Origin: a bacterium | Lineage (GTDB): Bacteria > Electryoneota > RPQS01 | Length of the DNA stretch: 5,174 nucleotides | Direction: 5' to 3' | Assembly (NCBI GenBank): GCA_028711875.1 | Contig: JAQTRJ010000189.1 | Location: 1-5,174, forward strand | Part shown: positions 1 to 5,174 of the stretch, piece after piece | Layout: each line of letters opens with the position of its first letter | Numbering within the stretch: the stretch's first letter is position 1 | The notes under the pieces: generated by a model | What the model was told of the DNA's origin: nothing | The model's database searches: none | Seen by the model: only the letters and a program-made list of their open reading frames with translations | Position numbers and translations under genes: made by a program

Positions 1-747
1 CGTGATCAGCGCGCCCGACTTCGCGCCCGCTTCCACCACCAGCGTTCCCTCGCAGAGTCCGGCGATAATCCGGTTGCGCTGCGGAAAGTGATGGCGGTCA
101 GGCCCGGTCCCCAGCGGATACTCGGAAATGAGTGTTCCGCCCGCCGCCAGAATTCGATTCGCCAGCGCCGTGTTGGCCGGAGGATAAATCCGATCCACTC
201 CGCACCCGAACACCGCTTCGGTCGCGAGTCCCGTCTCCAGCGCGGCTTCATGCGCGAATCCGTCAATCCCCGAAGCCAGTCCCGACACAATGTGGAATCC
301 GCTGCCGCGCAATCCCAGAATCAAGTCCCGGACGATCCGCCGTCCGTAAGCCGTCGAGCTGCGCGTCCCGACCACCGCCAGCCGCCGCGCGTCCGCAGGC
401 AATGTCCCGCGCAAAAAGAGAATCACCGGCGCGTCCGTCTCCAGCTCCCTCAGCTTCGGCGGATAGTTCTCATCCCAATAGGTGCGAATCTCGACCTTCG
501 TCTCCGCCGCCTGCCGCAGTAGCCGCTTGCCTTCCGGATGATCGGGCCGCGCCGCGCGAATCCGAGCGATCACCGATGAATTGATCTTGGGAACCGTTTG
601 CAGCTTCGCTTCCGATTGCCGAAACACCTCATCAGCCGTGCCGAACTGCTCGATCAGCCGAACCAGCGTGCCCGCGCCGACCCCATCCAGCAGCCACAGA
701 TTCAATAGGGCAATCCGTTCGCTCTCGCTGTCGGTCCAGAGGCTCAT
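1..747 (-). CDS. dprA: DNA-processing protein DprA (Smf), N-terminal 249 residues, cut by window edge
   Basis: DprA binds incoming single-stranded DNA in the cytoplasm during natural transformation and loads RecA on it. I translated the frame by hand: it is open from the ATG at 747 to base 1 with no stop. Residues about 14-49 form the helical N-terminal domain, with a helix-hairpin-helix-like 'LDGVGAGTLV'. The Rossmann-like domain follows: 'LAVVGTRSSTAYG' at 123-135, 'SGLASGIDGFAH' at 155-166, 'SEYPLGTGP' at 208-216, 'HFPQRNRIIAGL' at 220-231 and 'VVEAGAKSGALIT' at 237-249, all family hallmarks. The end of the Rossmann domain and any C-terminal winged helix lie outside the window. The start overlaps the obgE stop as ATGA, so translation is probably coupled. 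A GAGG (755-752), four bases before the ATG, lies inside the acidic tail codons of obgE. The call is secure; whether the full protein is intact cannot be seen. Confidence 0.96.
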   Translation of the reverse strand, partial: MSLWTDSESERIALLNLWLLDGVGAGTLVRLIEQFGTADEVFRQSEAKLQTVPKINSSVIARIRAARPDHPEGKRLLRQAAETKVEIRTYWDENYPPKLRELETDAPVILFLRGTLPADARRLAVVGTRSSTAYGRRIVRDLILGLRGSGFHIVSGLASGIDGFAHEAALETGLATEAVFGCGVDRIYPPANTALANRILAAGGTLISEYPLGTGPDRHHFPQRNRIIAGLCEGTLVVEAGAKSGALIT

Positions 748-1766
748 AAATCCTCGTCGTTTTCCGTAACCACCGGCGCGTGGCTGGGCGGGCGGAACTG
801 GCTGGGCGCGGGAGCCGTCTTCAGCATCTCCGTGAGTCGGTCCACCAACGTTTCAAGTCCCTCGCCCGTTGCCGAAGAAATCCGCATCGTCCACGGTGCC
901 CGAAGCCGTTTGCGATCTTCAGACAAGTCGCACTTCGAGAGCACCACCAGACTCGGCCGCTTCAGCAGGTCGGGATTCCACGCTTTGAGTTCGGCCTTCA
1001 GCGTGCGTAAATCGCGACCCGGATTTTCACTCGCGGCTTCCACGAGATAGACCAGCACCCGCGTGCGCTCGATGTGCCGCAGGAATTCGAATCCCAATCC
1101 TTTTCCCTCCGACGCGCCTTCGATCAGACCGGGAATATCCGCGAGCACGAAAGTCGTGAATTCAGTCGGCCGCACAATGCCCAGATTCGGAGACAGCGTG
1201 GTGAACGGATAGGCCGCGATTTTCGGACGCGCCGCTGTCAGCATCGAAAGCAGTGTGGATTTCCCCGCGTTGGGCAGTCCCACCAGCCCCACGTCGGCCA
1301 TCAGCTTCAGTTCGAGCCACAGTTCGCGCTCCTCGCCCTCTTTTCCCTTCGTGGCCTTGCGCGGCGCGCGATTGGTCGGCGTGGCGAACTCGGCGTTGCC
1401 CAGTCCGCCCCGTCCACCCTTCGCCGCCACCATCCGCTGACCGGCCTCCGTCAGGTCAACCAGCAATGCGTCGCCCTCGAAAATTCGCGTCCCCACCGGA
1501 ACCTTGATGAGGCAATCCTGTCCGGTGCGCCCGGAGCATTTCGATCCTTGCCCGTGCCGTCCGCGCTCGGCTTCGAACCGCGAGCGATAATGGAAATCGA
1601 GCAGCGTCTGAAGCTGAGCATCCGCTTCGAGAATCACCGATCCGCCGTGCCCGCCGTTGCCGCCGTCGGGACCGCCGCGCGGAATATACGCCTCCCTCCG
1701 GAAGGCCACGATCCCGTCGCCTCCGTCCCCGCCCTTCACCAAAATTTTTACTCGATCTACGAACAC
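744..1766 (-). CDS. obgE: Obg/CgtA family GTPase (ribosome-associated), GTG start
   Basis: Obg (CgtA) is an essential GTPase that binds the 50S subunit and takes part in ribosome maturation and stress signalling. The 340-residue protein starts with the family opening 'MFVDRVKILVKGGDGGDG', which fixes the GTG at 1766 as the start. The glycine-rich Obg fold spans about residues 1-157, with glycine clusters at 12-18, 29-42 and 116-124. The GTPase domain follows: P-loop GLPNAGKST (163-171), G2 region YPFTTL (186-191), G3 DIPG (210-213), G4 SKCD (277-280) and G5-like SSATGEGL (297-304). G4 has Ser where the consensus NKxD has Asn, and G5 has Ser where Ala is usual. There is no C-terminal OCT domain, only a short Pro-rich then acidic tail (NDEDL), as in other short Obg proteins. 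A GGAG lies 14 bases upstream of the start, rather far. The stop codon overlaps the dprA start by four bases. I see no clear promoter of its own. Confidence 0.97.
   Translation of the reverse strand: MFVDRVKILVKGGDGGDGIVAFRREAYIPRGGPDGGNGGHGGSVILEADAQLQTLLDFHYRSRFEAERGRHGQGSKCSGRTGQDCLIKVPVGTRIFEGDALLVDLTEAGQRMVAAKGGRGGLGNAEFATPTNRAPRKATKGKEGEERELWLELKLMADVGLVGLPNAGKSTLLSMLTAARPKIAAYPFTTLSPNLGIVRPTEFTTFVLADIPGLIEGASEGKGLGFEFLRHIERTRVLVYLVEAASENPGRDLRTLKAELKAWNPDLLKRPSLVVLSKCDLSEDRKRLRAPWTMRISSATGEGLETLVDRLTEMLKTAPAPSQFRPPSHAPVVTENDEDL
752..755 (-). promoter_or_regulatory. Ribosome binding site of dprA, inside the obgE coding end
   Basis: The minus strand reads GAGGATTT-ATG, giving a GAGG core four bases from the dprA start. 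The same bases encode the Asp-Glu-Asp of the obgE C-terminus. The spacing is short, which fits reinitiation by ribosomes finishing obgE rather than strong independent loading. Confidence 0.5.
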
Positions 1767-1780
1767 CGTGACGCGCGACG

Positions 1781-1784
1781 CTCC
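1781..1784 (-). promoter_or_regulatory. Possible ribosome binding site of obgE
   Basis: The minus strand has GGAG directly after a run of eight T. It lies 14 bases before the GTG start, longer than the usual 5-10. It is the only purine-rich match in the region, so obgE may be translated at a modest level from it. The N-terminal family match still makes the GTG the best start. Confidence 0.4.
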
Positions 1785-1814
1785 AAAAAAAATCCGCTTC
1801 GGCGCGATGCGCCG
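1785..1814 (-). terminator. Weak hairpin followed by T8, possible terminator or attenuator before obgE
   Basis: On the minus strand a 6-bp perfect stem CGGCGC/GCGCCG with a 3-base loop (1800-1814) is followed, after seven bases, by eight consecutive T (1792-1785). The gap between stem and T-run is too long for a textbook intrinsic terminator, and the T-run sits just before the GGAG of obgE. It could reduce read-through into obgE, but the sequence does not prove it. Confidence 0.25.
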
Positions 1815-1822
1815 TTCGATAC

Positions 1823-1863
1823 CCGAAGGGCCAGGTGCCGACTCTCAACACCTGGCCCTTCGG
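1823..1863 (-). terminator. Perfect 15-bp inverted repeat after the exported-protein gene; probable transcript end without a T-tract
   Basis: Bases 1823-1837 and 1849-1863 are perfect reverse complements (core GAAGGGCCAGGTG) around an 11-base loop. The stem begins 39 bases after the stop of the exported-protein gene. This is a very stable RNA hairpin on either strand. Neither strand has a T-run next to it, so it is not a canonical intrinsic terminator; it may be a T-less terminator, a 3'-end stabiliser, or a repeated extragenic palindrome. The right arm also overlaps the 10-base palindrome TTCGGCCGAA (1859-1868). The structure is certain; its function is inferred from its position between two genes. 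Confidence 0.55.
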
Positions 1864-1902
1864 CCGAAAATAACGTCTCTCCTGTTCTGAAGAAGAGCCA
1901 GA

Positions 1903-3966
1903 TTACTTCATCAGAACCATCTTCTTCGTCGCCGTCACGCCATCCACCGACACGTGGCAGATGTAGACGCCGCTGGCCAGATTCGACGCATCGAACGCCA
2001 CGTTGTGCGCGCCCGCGCTCATCGTCTGATGGTCATACAGCGTGGACACGATCTGCCCGTTAACGTTGAAGACCTTCAGCGTGACCTGCGCATCCCGCGC
2101 CAGATCGAACACGATGTTCGTGGTCGGGTTGAACGGGTTCGGGTAGTTCTGATACAGACGGAACGACTCGGGACGCAGCGACTGGCTATGATCGTCCGTA
2201 ATGGACAATCCGCACGGAGCCACCGCCATCGGATCGAGCGGGGAGTCGCGTCCGGGGAAGCCCGTCGAGTCCACGTGCAGCGCCGGATAATACGGGTCGT
2301 GCAGTTCCCACGTCAGTTCGTCAATCGGAATCCGCTGGAACTTCACCGGGTTGTTGGTGGCTGTTCCTTCTTCCTGCGGAATGCCGCCGGCGTCGAGATC
2401 GAGAATATAGCACATGTCAATGTAGCCGACGCCGCTGATATAGGTGATCTTCTCGTTGATGGTGATGTCGCGCTCGGATAGACACTGACCCGCCGGCGCG
2501 CTGATGCCGCCGTTCGTCGCGGTCACGTCAATACCCGCCGACCACGACCGTCCGCAGTTGCGCGAATACGTCACGTAGGCGTTCCCTTGCGGCCAACCCG
2601 CCTCCGAGGTCTCTTCCGGCTCATAGCGCTGATACGAGCAATACATGTAGCCGGTCTCCCAGTCCAACGACAGATTCGCGCGCTGCACGTGGCGCTGCCA
2701 GGCGCCCGGATCCACCCACTGAGCGCTGTCGCTCTCGAGATCGAACCAGCCGTGCACGACGTTGGAATACTCCTGATACTGCTCGTCCCAGTGCCAGATA
2801 TCGGAGAACACGATGTTGATGAGGCCTTCGAGTTCATACAGGTAGCAGGTCGTGAAGCACGTGTGGAGTACGTCGTTGCCGTCGAACAGCGCCGTCATGT
2901 CGGTATAGACGCGGAACGTGTCGCGATCGCACACCAGCGTATCACCCGAGGCGCAATCCCAATCGGGATAGGCAAACTGGGTGATGTTCACTTCCGGCGC
3001 CCAGTTGAGGCCGCCGTCCTCGGAAATCATGTAGTACAGATCGTTGTTGTACTGGCTCGGACCCGGATCAATCTCGGTTAGATCGTCGCGGCTCTTCGAC
3101 CACAGAATCGCTACCCGGTCCGACGTCTTCGACGTCACCACCAGCGGCGCGATCACCATGACCGTGTCAATCTCGAGATAGGCTGTTCCATCGCCCATGT
3201 CATCCCACACCACCTGGATTCCGGCGCCTTCATTGTCCCACGTGGGGCGGCCGCGCGAATAATAAATACGCTGAGGATCGCCGGCCTGGCCGGATGCCGG
3301 ATTCTCCGTGGACACTATATGAATCGTGCTGTCCGTACCAATAGCGATCTTGGGCCAAAGGATTTCCACGGTCGAACCGTTTTCATAGATCCACGGCCGG
3401 GCCATCGTCGTCGTGAACGCGCTCAATCCCGGCATGAAGTCCATCGCAACCGCGCTGTGAGCGTTCGCATCCAGCGAAGAAATGATCTCATGGAACGTCG
3501 GGAAAATCCAGCCTTCCGGTAATCCGGCCATACAAGAATAGCCCGCGCGGTTCGATGAGTTCACCATCTGACCGGACGGCTGACCGCTAACCTGAAAGAA
3601 AAACTCCTCGGTAGACGGATCCCAAACGTTATAGTAGGCGTGACGAGCGCCCTCCACATTATTCGTCAATCCCCGCGTCCAGACTACGTGCACGTAACCG
3701 AAATCGTCGGTATAGATCATCTTTCCGGCGGTGCCGTTGTGCTGATAGTCGTAATAGGTGTAGCCCGCCGTAAACGTATCGCCGATCATGTCCAGTGTCT
3801 GCGGAACGAAGCGTCCCGAAGTTTCGGTTACCGGAACCATGATCGCCGGATCGGTGGAGCCGCCGCGCACCGGATAATTCTTGATCGGAGCTTTTCCTGT
3901 GCTTGCCATCGCTGTGGCCGCCACCAGCAATAGCGCAACCACAACAAACCACTTGCCTCTCTGCAT
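1903..3966 (-). CDS. Exported protein with Asp-box (sialidase/BNR-like) motifs and type A T9SS-like C-terminal sorting domain
   Basis: This 687-residue protein is of unknown function. Residues 1-22 are a clear signal peptide: Lys/Arg near the start, a hydrophobic core VVVALLLVAATAM, and likely cleavage after AMA. The central part (about 60-560) is rich in Trp, Tyr and Asp and has recurring propeller-like strands, e.g. 'DDFGYVHVVW' (87-96), 'TDSTIHIVST' (211-220) and 'SDRVAILWS' (282-290). Two Asp-boxes fit S-x-D/N-x-G-x-x-W: S315-W322 and S468-W475, as in sialidase-like beta-propellers. Residues about 601-687 form the C-terminal domain, with 'LYQNYPNPFNPTTNI' (604-618), 'VFNVNGQIV' (632-640), 'ASGVY' and a Lys-rich end, matching type A sorting domains used by T9SS. 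The mature part has 11 cysteines, so disulfides are possible. Sialidase catalytic residues were not identified, so no enzymatic role is claimed. AAGGAG lies five bases before the ATG, and a promoter candidate lies upstream. Confidence 0.9.
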   Translation of the reverse strand: MQRGKWFVVVALLLVAATAMASTGKAPIKNYPVRGGSTDPAIMVPVTETSGRFVPQTLDMIGDTFTAGYTYYDYQHNGTAGKMIYTDDFGYVHVVWTRGLTNNVEGARHAYYNVWDPSTEEFFFQVSGQPSGQMVNSSNRAGYSCMAGLPEGWIFPTFHEIISSLDANAHSAVAMDFMPGLSAFTTTMARPWIYENGSTVEILWPKIAIGTDSTIHIVSTENPASGQAGDPQRIYYSRGRPTWDNEGAGIQVVWDDMGDGTAYLEIDTVMVIAPLVVTSKTSDRVAILWSKSRDDLTEIDPGPSQYNNDLYYMISEDGGLNWAPEVNITQFAYPDWDCASGDTLVCDRDTFRVYTDMTALFDGNDVLHTCFTTCYLYELEGLINIVFSDIWHWDEQYQEYSNVVHGWFDLESDSAQWVDPGAWQRHVQRANLSLDWETGYMYCSYQRYEPEETSEAGWPQGNAYVTYSRNCGRSWSAGIDVTATNGGISAPAGQCLSERDITINEKITYISGVGYIDMCYILDLDAGGIPQEEGTATNNPVKFQRIPIDELTWELHDPYYPALHVDSTGFPGRDSPLDPMAVAPCGLSITDDHSQSLRPESFRLYQNYPNPFNPTTNIVFDLARDAQVTLKVFNVNGQIVSTLYDHQTMSAGAHNVAFDASNLASGVYICHVSVDGVTATKKMVLMK

Positions 3967-3971
3967 GATCT

Positions 3972-3977
3972 CTCCTT
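3972..3977 (-). promoter_or_regulatory. Strong Shine-Dalgarno of the exported-protein gene
   Basis: The minus strand reads AAGGAG-AGATC-ATG: a full AAGGAG core five bases from the start. It supports the chosen ATG at 3966, which is also where the signal peptide begins. Confidence 0.8.
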
Positions 3978-3991
3978 GAACTTTCTGCGCA

Positions 3992-4008
3992 TCCCCAAAT
4001 TCCGGGGA
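3992..4008 (-). repeat. Small inverted repeat in the leader of the exported-protein gene
   Basis: TCCCC and GGGGA form a 5-bp stem around seven bases, 15 bases upstream of the AAGGAG. It would lie in the 5' leader of the transcript. It does not cover the ribosome binding site and is short, so a regulatory role is only a possibility. Confidence 0.3.
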
Positions 4009-4044
4009 CCACCATGAAGTTTAAATTGAAATTCTCTTAACACA

Positions 4045-4075
4045 CAAACTTAAGATACCATCGCCTAAAAGTCAA
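4045..4075 (-). promoter_or_regulatory. Promoter candidate for the exported-protein gene, Bacteroidota-like
   Basis: On the minus strand TTG (4075-4073), then 20 bases, then TAAGTTTG (4052-4045) fits the Bacteroidota consensus TTG-N19-21-TAnnTTTG exactly in all fixed positions. Read as a sigma-70 promoter it has a good -35 (TTGACT) and a 17-base spacer but a poor -10 (TAAGTT). It lies directly after the prepilin peptidase stop, in an AT-rich gap, and would give a leader of about 70 bases. No mapped start is available. Confidence 0.6.
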
Positions 4076-4079
4076 GTCA

Positions 4080-4883
4080 TTATCCACCGATCAGGCCAAT
4101 ATACCAGCGGATCACCGTATCGCCAAAATACAAACTGATAATCATCGCCACGGCCAGAAACGGCCCGAAAGGCAGCGAGCGACCACTAATTTTGCGACCC
4201 GTTAAAGCCAGCGGCAAGGCCGCCAATGTGCCCAGAAGCGATGCAGCGAAGATCATGAATATTGTGAGCTTCCATCCAAGATACACTCCTGCCATGATCC
4301 CAAAAACAACGTCACCGCCGCCCATCGCCTCCCGTTTGAAAAGAGCCTTGCCACCAATCATCATCAGCATGAAAATGGCAAATCCTACAGCCATCCCAAG
4401 CAAACTATCGGCCAGCGGTCTCATTGCGAACGCGATAGATCCAATAAGTCCAATAATTGCAATAGGTACCGTGATAGCAAAAGGCAACAGCCAGTGTTCC
4501 AGATCAATGATTATCAAGGCCAAGAGCGCAATAAATAACATGCCATACGCAAAACCTGCATATGTGAACCCCCATGCACTGACAGCAAGCACAGCCAGCC
4601 CTGCTGACCCAAGCTCCACCGCCGGATAGAGCCAGGATATCCGCGAGTGACAGCCACGGCAACGCCCGCCCAGCAGAATCCAGCTCAGAACAGGAATGTT
4701 TTCCCACGGCCGGATCCGCCGCCCGCACGCGGGACAGCGCGACGGAGGACGAACCAGCGACTCCTCACGCGGCAGACGATAGATCAGAACATTCGCAAAA
4801 CTACCCACGCATGATCCAAGAATCACCGTCAAGGTGTAGATGATCCATCCCGGCAACGGTCCCCAGGGCGTCTCGCTGATCAT
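4080..4883 (-). CDS. pilD: Prepilin peptidase, A24 family (PilD/GspO type)
   Basis: This inner-membrane aspartic protease cleaves the leader of type IV prepilins and pseudopilins; many homologues also N-methylate the new N-terminus. The protein has 267 residues. The first membrane segment (about 13-34) leads into 'GSFANVLIYRLPREES' (27-42). The cytoplasmic loop holds the zinc-type pairs C50-P-A-C53 and C75-R-G-C78, with 'NIPVLSW' between. Hydrophobic helices follow, carrying the two catalytic aspartates: D127 in 'IIIDLEHWLLP' and D191 in 'MGGGDVVFG' (the GxGD motif). 'LPFGPFLAVA' (237-246) is a further conserved piece. The usual Lys two residues after D191 is Val, and the usual Asp after 'LLP' is Phe. 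The ATG at 4883 is chosen because GGAG lies eight bases upstream; an in-frame GTG at 4946 falls inside the upstream terminator stem. It follows a pilC-like gene, as in many pilus clusters, but is separated by a terminator. GC is lower (about 54%) than in obgE and dprA. Confidence 0.95.
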   Translation of the reverse strand: MISETPWGPLPGWIIYTLTVILGSCVGSFANVLIYRLPREESLVRPPSRCPACGRRIRPWENIPVLSWILLGGRCRGCHSRISWLYPAVELGSAGLAVLAVSAWGFTYAGFAYGMLFIALLALIIIDLEHWLLPFAITVPIAIIGLIGSIAFAMRPLADSLLGMAVGFAIFMLMMIGGKALFKREAMGGGDVVFGIMAGVYLGWKLTIFMIFAASLLGTLAALPLALTGRKISGRSLPFGPFLAVAMIISLYFGDTVIRWYIGLIGG

Positions 4884-4891
4884 CGTTTCGG

Positions 4892-4895
4892 CTCC
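4892..4895 (-). promoter_or_regulatory. Ribosome binding site deciding the pilD start
   Basis: GGAG on the minus strand lies eight bases before the ATG at 4883. It supports this start over the in-frame GTG 63 bases further upstream. No convincing promoter was seen in the short space between the terminator and this site. Confidence 0.65.
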
Positions 4896-4915
4896 ATCGC
4901 TTGAAGAATCCAGAC

Positions 4916-4950
4916 AAAAACGCCGCGGCCGGAATACTCCGGCCACGGCG
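4916..4950 (-). terminator. Intrinsic terminator of the pilC-like gene
   Basis: On the minus strand a 13-bp GC-rich stem (4950-4938 with 4933-4921) closes on a 4-base loop GTAT and is followed at once by TTTTTG. The only non-Watson-Crick position is U-G on the minus-strand RNA but would be C-A on the plus strand, so the structure is better in the direction of the genes. It begins 33 bases after the stop of the pilC-like gene, and so separates it from pilD. Confidence 0.9.
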
Positions 4951-4983
4951 AACTCACAGTCTCACACCGGCCTGGCCACGCCG

Positions 4984-5174
4984 TCAAGCACCCGATTGGA
5001 CCGCGCGACCCAGCATGAACACCGGCAGATAGATCGAAATAAGAATAGTGCCGATCACGCCGCCGATCATGATAATGAGCAGCGGTTCGATGAGCGCGGT
5101 CAGCCGCCCGATCGTCGCGTCCACCTGCTTCGAATAGAACTCCGCCACCTTTTCGAGCAGCCGATTGATTTCGC
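4984..5174 (-). CDS. pilC: Type IV pilus / type II secretion inner-membrane platform protein (PilC/GspF), C-terminal 62 residues
   Basis: PilC/GspF proteins form the inner-membrane platform that connects the assembly ATPases to the growing pilus or pseudopilus. Only the C-terminus is visible: 'EINRLLEKVAEFYSKQVD' followed by 'TALIEPLLIIMIGGVIG' and 'ISIYLPVFMLG', ending in a TGA. This is the typical end of the second GspF domain: an amphipathic stretch before 'EPLLI', then the last transmembrane helix and the '(M/L)YLP(I/V)F' exit. The 5' part is outside the window. Whether it belongs to a pilus or a type II secretion machine cannot be told from this fragment; pilC is used because prepilin peptidase is next to it. 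A strong terminator follows. Confidence 0.9.
   Translation of the reverse strand, partial: EINRLLEKVAEFYSKQVDATIGRLTALIEPLLIIMIGGVIGTILISIYLPVFMLGRAVQSGA

Noticed and set aside
132..584. Plus-strand open frame of 150 codons at the left end
   Set aside because: It is antisense to dprA, whose motifs are unmistakable, and its product is low-complexity Arg/Pro/Ser sequence.
1456..1851. Minus-strand frame of 131 codons that overlaps the obgE start and the hairpin
   Set aside because: It is out of frame with obgE, which is certain from its motifs, and the product is Arg-rich with no recognisable domain.
1838..1866. Possible obgE promoter within the hairpin region (TTGAGA-like box)
   Set aside because: The only TATCGA-like partner is 21 bases away, beyond the normal spacer, and both lie in or next to the hairpin stem. 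No better promoter was found, so none is annotated.
1074..2063. Long plus-strand open frame of 329 codons
   Set aside because: It lies antisense to obgE and runs into the next gene's end. Its translation is Arg/Pro/Ser-rich without any recognisable motif, as expected opposite GC-rich codons.
3659..4015. Minus-strand frame of 118 codons starting in the leader of the exported-protein gene
   Set aside because: It overlaps the exported-protein gene out of frame, has no ribosome binding site that fits, and shows no family features. Its ATG could act as a small upstream start, but nothing supports that.
4884..4946. Extended pilD start at the in-frame GTG at 4946
   Set aside because: This start falls inside the terminator stem, has no Shine-Dalgarno, and adds 21 polar residues not seen in the family. 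The ATG at 4883 has GGAG at eight bases.
4951..4983. Small palindromic piece around 'ggcctggcc' after the pilC-like stop
   Set aside because: It is too short to stand out in GC-rich DNA, and the real terminator lies directly downstream.

Overview
The window looks like a chromosomal segment of a moderately GC-rich bacterium, probably from the FCB (Fibrobacterota-Chlorobiota-Bacteroidota) superphylum or a related candidate phylum. Three observations support this. The secreted protein ends in a type A, T9SS-like C-terminal domain with the 'YPNPFNPTT' signature typical of that group. A promoter-like sequence fits the Bacteroidota form TTG-N20-TAnnTTTG. The Obg GTPase has Ser in place of Asn in its G4 motif, where I recall Bacteroidota Obg proteins often having Thr. 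No exact taxon can be named from this sequence alone.

All five genes are on the minus strand, so transcription runs from right to left. In that order they are: (1) 4984-5174, the last 62 codons of a PilC/GspF-type inner-membrane platform protein, followed by a strong intrinsic terminator (4916-4950). (2) 4080-4883, a complete prepilin peptidase (PilD family). (3) A 113-base gap with a good promoter candidate and a Shine-Dalgarno, then 1903-3966, a 687-residue exported protein with two Asp-box (BNR, sialidase-like) motifs and a T9SS-type sorting domain. (4) A 136-base gap with a perfect 15-bp inverted repeat, then 744-1766, the Obg/CgtA GTPase with a GTG start. (5) 1-747, the first 249 codons of DprA, overlapping the end of obgE by ATGA.

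Functionally, the right end encodes type IV pilus or type II secretion assembly factors and the left end encodes a ribosome-associated GTPase coupled to the DNA-processing protein of natural transformation. A pilus platform, a prepilin peptidase and DprA within 5 kb is compatible with a transformable organism, but the genes are in separate transcription units and this is only suggestive. The exported protein in the middle is of unknown function and is probably transcribed from its own promoter.

No tRNA, rRNA, CRISPR array, insertion sequence or phage gene was seen. Nothing here clearly amounts to a new system. The items most worth a second look are the obgE-dprA coupling, the T-tract-less perfect hairpin before obgE, the Bacteroidota-like promoter, and motif deviations in Obg and the prepilin peptidase.
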